NCBI GenBank assembly: GCA_023213395.1
Contig: CM041465.1
Coordinates: forward strand, 151,473,741-151,537,740
Direction of reading: 5' to 3'
Source: Cycas panzhihuaensis
Taxonomy: Eukaryota; Cycadophyta
Length of the DNA stretch: 64,000 nucleotides
Positions 58,962 through 64,000 of this stretch are shown here, piece by piece (the stretch's first letter is position 1; every line of letters begins with the position of its first letter). Below the pieces are notes generated by a model. That model saw nothing but the letters and a program-made list of their open reading frames with translations, ran no database searches and had not been told where the DNA came from. A program made the position numbers and the translations under genes.

Positions 58962-59591
58962 TGTTGGATATTGTGACAACAATAGTTTGAGGCTAAAATT
59001 TTGGCATGTTAGCGGCGCGGTTTCACCCCTAATCTTTCTTGGGGGGTTCCAAGGGGGGCGGGAGCCCCCCTTGCCTCGAGGGTGCGGGGGGAGTGGGCAG
59101 ACGTTAAGAAGGGTTCGGGCGATAGCCCCATCCAAAAATTAGCTCTGTAAACCATATTAAAATGTAAAGAGAATCAGGGTCGTTCGATACAAATACCCTA
59201 GATTTTACGGTTGAGATTTATGCCTTGGATGTCCCTCTCATGTAGCCCGATTTAGGGCTTTTCTTATTATGTTGTATGTAATGTAATGTCTTTGTGATGA
59301 GGGCGGTGGTTGTTGTTCACGAGAGCACTCTTTCTTGAGATGTACTTTTTCTCCATTTCACAGCAATAAAGATCGATACCTTTCTTGTGTGGATGTTTCC
59401 CTAGCACACTGCTAGGGTTTTACCACGTTATATCGGGTGCATATGTGATGTTTGGCTTTCATATTCATGTTATTGTATTATCTCTGAGTTTAGAACTTGC
59501 ATGTTAAATTCTAGTTTTGATTCATGTAACTAGTTGCAAAATAGTTTAGATCTTGTGGCGGTTTAAGGTTTGGGACCTTGTATTCTCAACA
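58962..59591 (+). repeat. Solo LTR S2
   Basis: 630 bp, TGTTGGATATTG to CTCAACA, same family as S1. The GC-rich hairpin near 59051-59072 has different bases from S1's but still pairs. AATAAAG signal near 59363. No short target duplication; 198-bp copies of the target flank it. Confidence 0.93.
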
Positions 59592-59789
59592 AGGCTTAGC
59601 TAGGAGGTATTAGGCAGAATATCTAGTTATGGCTAAAAACCTTACAGATCAATAAATTGAGGCAAGCCATCATTAGAGCTTGAATCCTGGAGGTAGAGTT
59701 CTATGCTAATAGCTAGCTAGCATTCCCTAGGAGAGATGATAAAACCCACCAAATCGACATCCAAGAAGGATCCTTGCAAAGATAACTAG
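59592..59789 (+). repeat. 198-bp direct repeat, right of S2
   Basis: Second copy of the gag segment, continuing directly into the gag zinc-knuckle region at 59790. It represents the original gag order. Confidence 0.97.
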
Positions 59790-60089
59790 GTCATACAAGC
59801 AACAAGACCATCGAGGCATTGTGTGTTGAGCATTTGAATCAAGGTACCTATTACAAATGTGGTGCCAAGTGGAACAAGGAGCATTGATGTTCTAAGAAGA
59901 AGATTTTCATGCTTTATGATGATTGGGAGGTAGGTATAGAGGATGTGGTAGAGACTACTGAAGAAGACAAACAAATTTTGGAAGATTTGGCATTAGAATA
60001 AGAATTGGACACCTCAAATGCTCATATATCATTACAAGATATCATTGGAGTCATCACTTCTTCCTAAATATTATGTCCAAAAAGGGTCA

Positions 60090-60430
60090 TAAAAATTACT
60101 AAGGTCCCCATATTGGTTGATGGGGGGGCATCCACAACTTCAACAACCAACAAACCAAATAACAAATAACCTTTTATATTACCCTCTACAAACAATTTGA
60201 GGTGGCAATAAGAGGAGGCAAAACTATGCCATGTGGATGGTTATGTAATAAAATTGGCTTGCCATTTTAGGTTATACCTTGGAGTCACCTTTGTTTATTA
60301 TGCCAATTAGAGGGGTTGATGTGGTCCTAAGCATGCAATGGTTATGGATGTTAGATACATTCTTGATGAATTACAATAGGCTATTCATGATCTTTTGCTA
60401 AAATGGGAAGAAATATAGGTTTTAAGCCCC
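60090..60430 (+). pseudogene. Chromovirus C protease remnant
   Basis: ILVDGGASTTSTTNKPNNK at about 60110-60168 has the D-G-G-A-S catalytic motif. Further on, TLGVTFVYYAN-like and a VVLSMQWLWMLDT-like segment (60330-60365) followed by NYNRLF match the end of chromoviral proteases. Two or more frameshifts separate them. Confidence 0.7.
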
Positions 60431-60524
60431 ACCTACTCCATCCCCACACCCCACACAACTAGTTGTTGTCATCCCATAGGATGGAAAAGATTCTCAAGAA
60501 AGCACAATAAACCTGCGTTGTCAA

Positions 60525-61536
60525 TTGTTATGTAATAACAATATACAAGGAAGTAGAGGTACACTCAAACTTGTAGTTTGTACTAAAAACTTTTACAAAG
60601 GTGTTCAAAGACCTCCTCAAAAGTTATACCCAAAACGAGGAATGGAGGACATGATTGAACTTGAACTAGGTACTACTCTAATCAGTGTCCAACCTTATAA
60701 GCACTTCTATCACCATGAAACAATAATAGAGAAATTGATGTGGGCACTATTGGGACAAGGTTCTATCATTCCTAGCATGAGTCCATGCACAACACAAGTA
60801 ATTAGAGTCCCAAAAGAGGAGCACTCTTTCCTAACATATGTAGGCTTTCAGACGAAATTGAATTCCGATATCTAGATCAAAAGTTATGCCCCTTTTAAGA
60901 ATTTCACAATTAGGGTAAAGCTACTATAAGTACCAGTTCTCCATGCCCCACATTAACGACTTATTGGATGAGTCACATAGAGCCAAGTACTTTCCCAATA
61001 TTGATGTATATTTATGGTATTGCTAGATTTGATTAAGAATGTACTGTACCCTCCAAGATGACCTTTAATACCCATGGAGGTCATTATGGGTTTAGAGTTA
61101 TGCCATTTGACGTACAAATGCATCAATGACATTCCAAGTGACCATGAATCAACTATTAAAACTTTTCCTCTATAGACTTGTTTTAGTAAGTTTTGATGAC
61201 ATATTATTATACAACAAAATTTGGGAGGACCACATTTAGGATGTCAAGTAGATACCATAAAACCTCCAAAACAATACATTTTGCAAAAATCTAGTAAAGT
61301 GTACCTTCAGATAGTGGGGTTTGGAAAATTTAGCCTACATCATCTCTAGCGAAGGCGCTAAGACTGACCCTCTAAAGATTCAACCTATACTAGTTTGGCC
61401 AACATTGAAGAAAGTCTCCAAAGTTTGGGCATTCCTAGGGTCCACAAGGTTCTATAGAAAATTCATTAAGGGATACACACGAGTAGCAACACCTCTGATT
61501 GAGTTGAGAAAAAAAGGATGCCTTCACATGGGATGA
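60525..61536 (+). pseudogene. Chromovirus C reverse transcriptase
   Basis: It begins near 60620 with PPQKLYPKRGMEDMIELELG and VQPYKHFYHHETIIEKLMWA, then QGSIIPSMSPCTTQVIRV. The middle (60880-61140) is frameshifted. The catalytic motif reads LVLVSFDDILLYN (61192-61200 for FDD). The RT-connection block at 61321-61536 reads AYIISSEGAKTDPLKIQPIL, VWAFLGSTRFYRKFIKGYTR and VATPLIEL. All are standard chromoviral RT features. Confidence 0.9.
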
Positions 61537-62010
61537 CTACATAGAAAAGGCATTAACCAACCTCAAGCAATTGATGACCACACCTCTTATCTTGGCAACA
61601 TTAGACTTCTCCAGTACTTTTGTTTTAGAGTGTGATGCATTGGAATATGGATTAGGAGCAGTTTTAATGTAGAATAATAGGCCAATTATACATGAAAGTT
61701 GAAAGTTTAAGGGAAAGGGGAAACTCAAACACATCTATGACAAGGAGATTTTAGCCATTGTTCATGTAATCACAAAATGGAGGAAATACCTCATAGAGAA
61801 TAGGTTCCAAGTCAAGATAGACCAAGACAACCTAAAGTGTTTTCTTAATTAGCCTACCCTATTCAAAGAACAACAAAAATGGGTAAGTGAACTCTTAAGT
61901 GTTTGATTTTGAAATTGTCTACAAACGAGGGAAAGAGAATGTAGTGGCAAATGGGCTTTCTCAACCTAACAAGGAAACATCCCTTTGTGTGATGATAATC
62001 TTAGTGCCAA
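61537..62010 (+). pseudogene. Chromovirus C RNase H
   Basis: It reads LKQLMTTPLILATLDFSSTF, VLECDALEYGLGAVLM with the first catalytic aspartate, KHIYDKEILAIVHVITKWRK with the glutamate, and KVDQ-like KIDQDNLKCFLN. A frameshift near 61895 precedes NVVANGLSQ-type sequence. Stops at 61670 and 61850. Confidence 0.88.
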
Positions 62011-62229
62011 CTTGGATTGAAGAAGTTCAGTAAGAATATGCCTAGGACCCATAGGGCCGAGCCATCATTCAACAACTTCAATTTGTAGACCTAATAGAGG
62101 AAAAGCATCTAGAGTGAAGGAATGGCACAAGGGGAGGGCTTATCCACCCCAAACATCTAAGTTTAAAAACACTGTACTCCAAGAATGTCCTACCACCTCT
62201 ATAATAGGACACGACAAGATAAAGCAGAC

Positions 62230-63120
62230 CTATTGCAATGTAAGATAATCCCTTTTTCTAGAAAGGGATGAAGAAATATATCTACGAGTTTGTGACTAAA
62301 TGCAAGATGTGCCAATGGCATAAGGGAGAATGTGTAAAGCCCACTAAGTTGCTCCAACGATTATCAGATTTTATTATTGGATTATCAAACTCAGTGGGAA
62401 AAAATGCAATCTTTGTGGTGGTTGGCCACTTGAGCAAGTATGCCCATTTTTGGAATATGCAATCCAACTTTAAGTCTAGTCAAATAGTCAAGTTGTTTGT
62501 GAAGGAGATTCACTGTTTACATGATTTCCTAAGGTGATAGTAACTGATAGGATCCCAAATTCGGAAAAAAAAAAAACTCAGAACTAAAATGTTCCATCTA
62601 GTAGGGATTCAACTAGCCATGAGAACACCTTATTATTCATAGCGTCATATATAGAGAGAAGTTGTAAACAAATATTTGGAAGGCTACATTTGCAAATTTA
62701 CCTTTGGTAAGCAAAGCCAATGGCATAAATCATTACACGGCATAATGGTGTTGTAACATCACTTATGACTTGACAGCTGGAATGATGCTGTCCAATGCAC
62801 TATATGGATATGACTTCCCATTCCAACCCATACGAGGATCCAATCAAAAGTTCCGGTAGTACAAATACAAGTGAAATAGATGGAAGAAGCATTGTGCATA
62901 CTCAAAGACAACCTCAATTTGCAACAAGTAGAATGAAACAATAGGAAGACTGGCATTGGTTAGGAAGGTCTTTTGAGGTTTGGAGATTGGGTATTTCTAA
63001 GGCTTCAACTACACAAGTAGGCATCATTAAAAAAGACTAGGAAACATACACTCCAACCCAAATTTTGTGGACCTTTCAAGTCTAGAAAAAAATTGGTGAA
63101 GTTTCTTATGAATCGAACCT
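62230..63120 (+). pseudogene. Chromovirus C integrase
   Basis: The zinc finger half reads FVTKCKMCQWHKGECVKP (62285-62345). The core has SDFIIGLSNSVGKNAIFVVV and GHLSKYAHF (normally VDRLSKYAHF, so an aspartate outside the catalytic triad is lost), then VIVTDRIPNS with the second catalytic aspartate. The glutamate region is frameshifted, with YLEGYICKFTFGKQSQWHKS and LDSWNDAVQCT-like sequence after it. The C-terminus near 63050 has QPKFCGPFKS and KKIGEVSYESNL, the GPY/F-like region. Confidence 0.87.
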
Positions 63121-63179
63121 GCTAATTGGAAGAATCCAAAATATTTTTCATGTGTCATCCTTATAAAATAGGGTGGCAA

Positions 63180-63400
63180 AAGGATAATAACCTAAGATGT
63201 ATTATTGGAATTGGTTGAAGAAGGGTCCTTGATTGTTGAACTAATGGAAATCTTGAACATTTGGGCTAAGCAATTATGGAACAAACAAATTCACTCTAGT
63301 TAAATGGAAGAATCTGAACATTGAGGATGCAACATGGGAGAGTAAGGATGGCAACGAAGGAATCCACAAGTTCCCATGCTTTGAGGGCAAAGGGTGTTAA
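63180..63400 (+). pseudogene. Chromodomain at the end of chromovirus C pol
   Basis: After VSSL, a frame reads KQLWNKQIHSS, a stop, VKWKNLNIEDATWESKDGNE and HKFPCFEGKG. This corresponds to the chromodomain core V-K-W-K-x-L-x-x-x-x-A-T-W-E. In chromoviruses it binds histone marks and steers integration to heterochromatin. One stop falls in the second strand. Pol ends at the TAA near 63399. Confidence 0.9.
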
Positions 63401-63410
63401 GGGGAGGGGA
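63399..63410 (+). promoter_or_regulatory. Polypurine tract of C
   Basis: AAGGGGAGGGGA between the chromodomain stop and the LTR start. Confidence 0.85.
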
Positions 63411-64000
63411 TATGTTGCATATCCTTATCCCATGATCAACCAGCAGGTCAACTTCTATTCTATTTGTAGCCTTCTTTATGAGGCCAACCTCTATAAAGCA
63501 CGCTCATGTATTATTGTGAAGCCAACTTCTACAAAATCACGCTTATGTATTATGATGAGGCCAGCTTCCACCCTAAATTAGCATATATAAATAGTGGGGG
63601 TCTCAGTGGAATGAATCATCAGTCCTGTGAAATTATTTTGGCCCTCCTGTTAGAGGTGAGACTTGGAGGAACCTACCCTTGAAAAGGGCAGCAGCAGACC
63701 TCAGCCATTTCAGAGACAATTGACCTATTAACATTTAGAAGTACTGTCTTATCATTTCTACTATATTTAATAAAGGTGTACTTAACTAGAAAATCTCTTA
63801 ACTGCCTCTTATTTCTGCTACTAAATTATCATTTCTCTGCTGAATTGTTCATATTTATTATTATCAACTGTAACTAGTAGTTCCAGAACACTAGGACTGC
63901 ATGCAATCCCACTTGGAATTGCCAGATATGCATCCTGCTGTGTCTTGCAGCTTTATATGGCTGATGTATCAGTTTTGTTTGTGTTTGAAAATTCTTGCGT
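63411..64000 (+). repeat. 3' LTR of chromovirus C (continues past window)
   Basis: Starts (TA)TGTTGCATATCC. TATA box CATATATAAATAG at about 63582-63594. About 40-bp imperfect tandem repeats at 63478-63580 in U3. No CA end was identified before the window edge. Confidence 0.8.
63478..63580 (+). repeat. About 40-bp tandem repeats in C's U3, 2.6 units
   Basis: Units begin ATGAGGCCAACCTCTA, GTGAAGCCAACTTCTA and ATGAGGCCAGCTTCCA, with CACGCT(C/T)ATGTATTAT in the first two. They sit just before the TATA box, a position where LTR enhancers are often repeated. Confidence 0.85.

Larger units (their letters stand above)
58667..59895 (+). pseudogene. Chromovirus C gag, right part, with zinc knuckle; split by S2
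   Basis: After Z, gag continues with LGGIRQNI and KTLQINKLRQAIIRA, the usual helix before the linker, then a basic KTHQID-type linker. The zinc knuckle reads TYYKCGAKWNKEH, stop, C near 59850-59895, with its first cysteine mutated to tyrosine. This matches the C-F-K-C-G-E-K-W-N-P-G-H pattern of chromoviruses. S2 lies inside at 58962-59591, with 198 bp of gag duplicated around it. Confidence 0.75.

Overview
This window reads as intergenic DNA from a large, repeat-packed seed-plant nuclear genome. The evidence is plant-type Ty1/Copia and Ty3/Gypsy elements (one with a chromodomain), a plant L1-like LINE (DUF4283-type ORF1, RNase H at the end of ORF2), a BED/DUF659 hAT transposase, long AT microsatellites and heavy decay. 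A conifer or other gymnosperm would fit, but the sequence does not prove it. I see no convincing cellular gene, tRNA, rRNA or CRISPR array. Almost everything is a transposable element inserted into an older one, and nearly every coding region is broken by stops and frameshifts.

Left cluster (1-17.8 kb). The oldest layer is a minus-strand Gypsy element, G2 (12941-17836, 5' LTR at 17080-17836). A plus-strand Copia element, K1, sits in its integrase tail; K1's 3' LTR is 12712-12940 and its 5' LTR lies left of the window. A complete minus-strand Gypsy element, G1 (2420-11004), sits inside K1, flanked by a perfect TTCCC duplication. G1 has gag, protease, RT, RNase H and integrase, plus a long unexplained post-integrase coding region.

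Middle (19.3-28 kb). A minus-strand hAT transposase gene (20290-27184) is split by a Copia element, K2 (21596-26598). Removing K2 and one target copy rejoins the conserved DUF659 motif in frame. A solo LTR (27185-27755) abuts the transposase start, and an LTR-like piece with a primer-binding site lies at 19305-19659.

LINE region (28.6-39.1 kb). A plant L1-type LINE with ORF1 and ORF2 is interrupted in its RT domain by K3 (32218-36559), a Copia-like element with gag but no recognisable pol. Removing K3 restores the LINE frame exactly.

Right cluster (39.3-64 kb). A plus-strand chromovirus, C, has its gag split by Z, a minus-strand element with short LTRs (39829-58661; target copies TAGGC and TAAGC). 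Z contains X (41375-about 57440), a plus-strand element with about 2-kb direct repeats and only gag and protease remnants. X's left repeat contains W (42534-45337), a tandem duplication of about 1.67 kb, solo LTR S1 (47813-48431) and Y (48549-52985). Back in C, a second solo LTR of the S1 family (S2, 58962-59591) lies between two 198-bp copies of C's own gag. C then continues through protease, RT, RNase H, integrase and chromodomain into a 3' LTR that runs off the window.

The strongest observations are the 198-bp duplication around S2, the displaced end of W (a primer-binding-site-like motif inside its terminal repeat), G1's extra coiled-coil/basic coding region, G1's 14-residue gag repeats, and the pol-less K3 with an unrecognised ORF.
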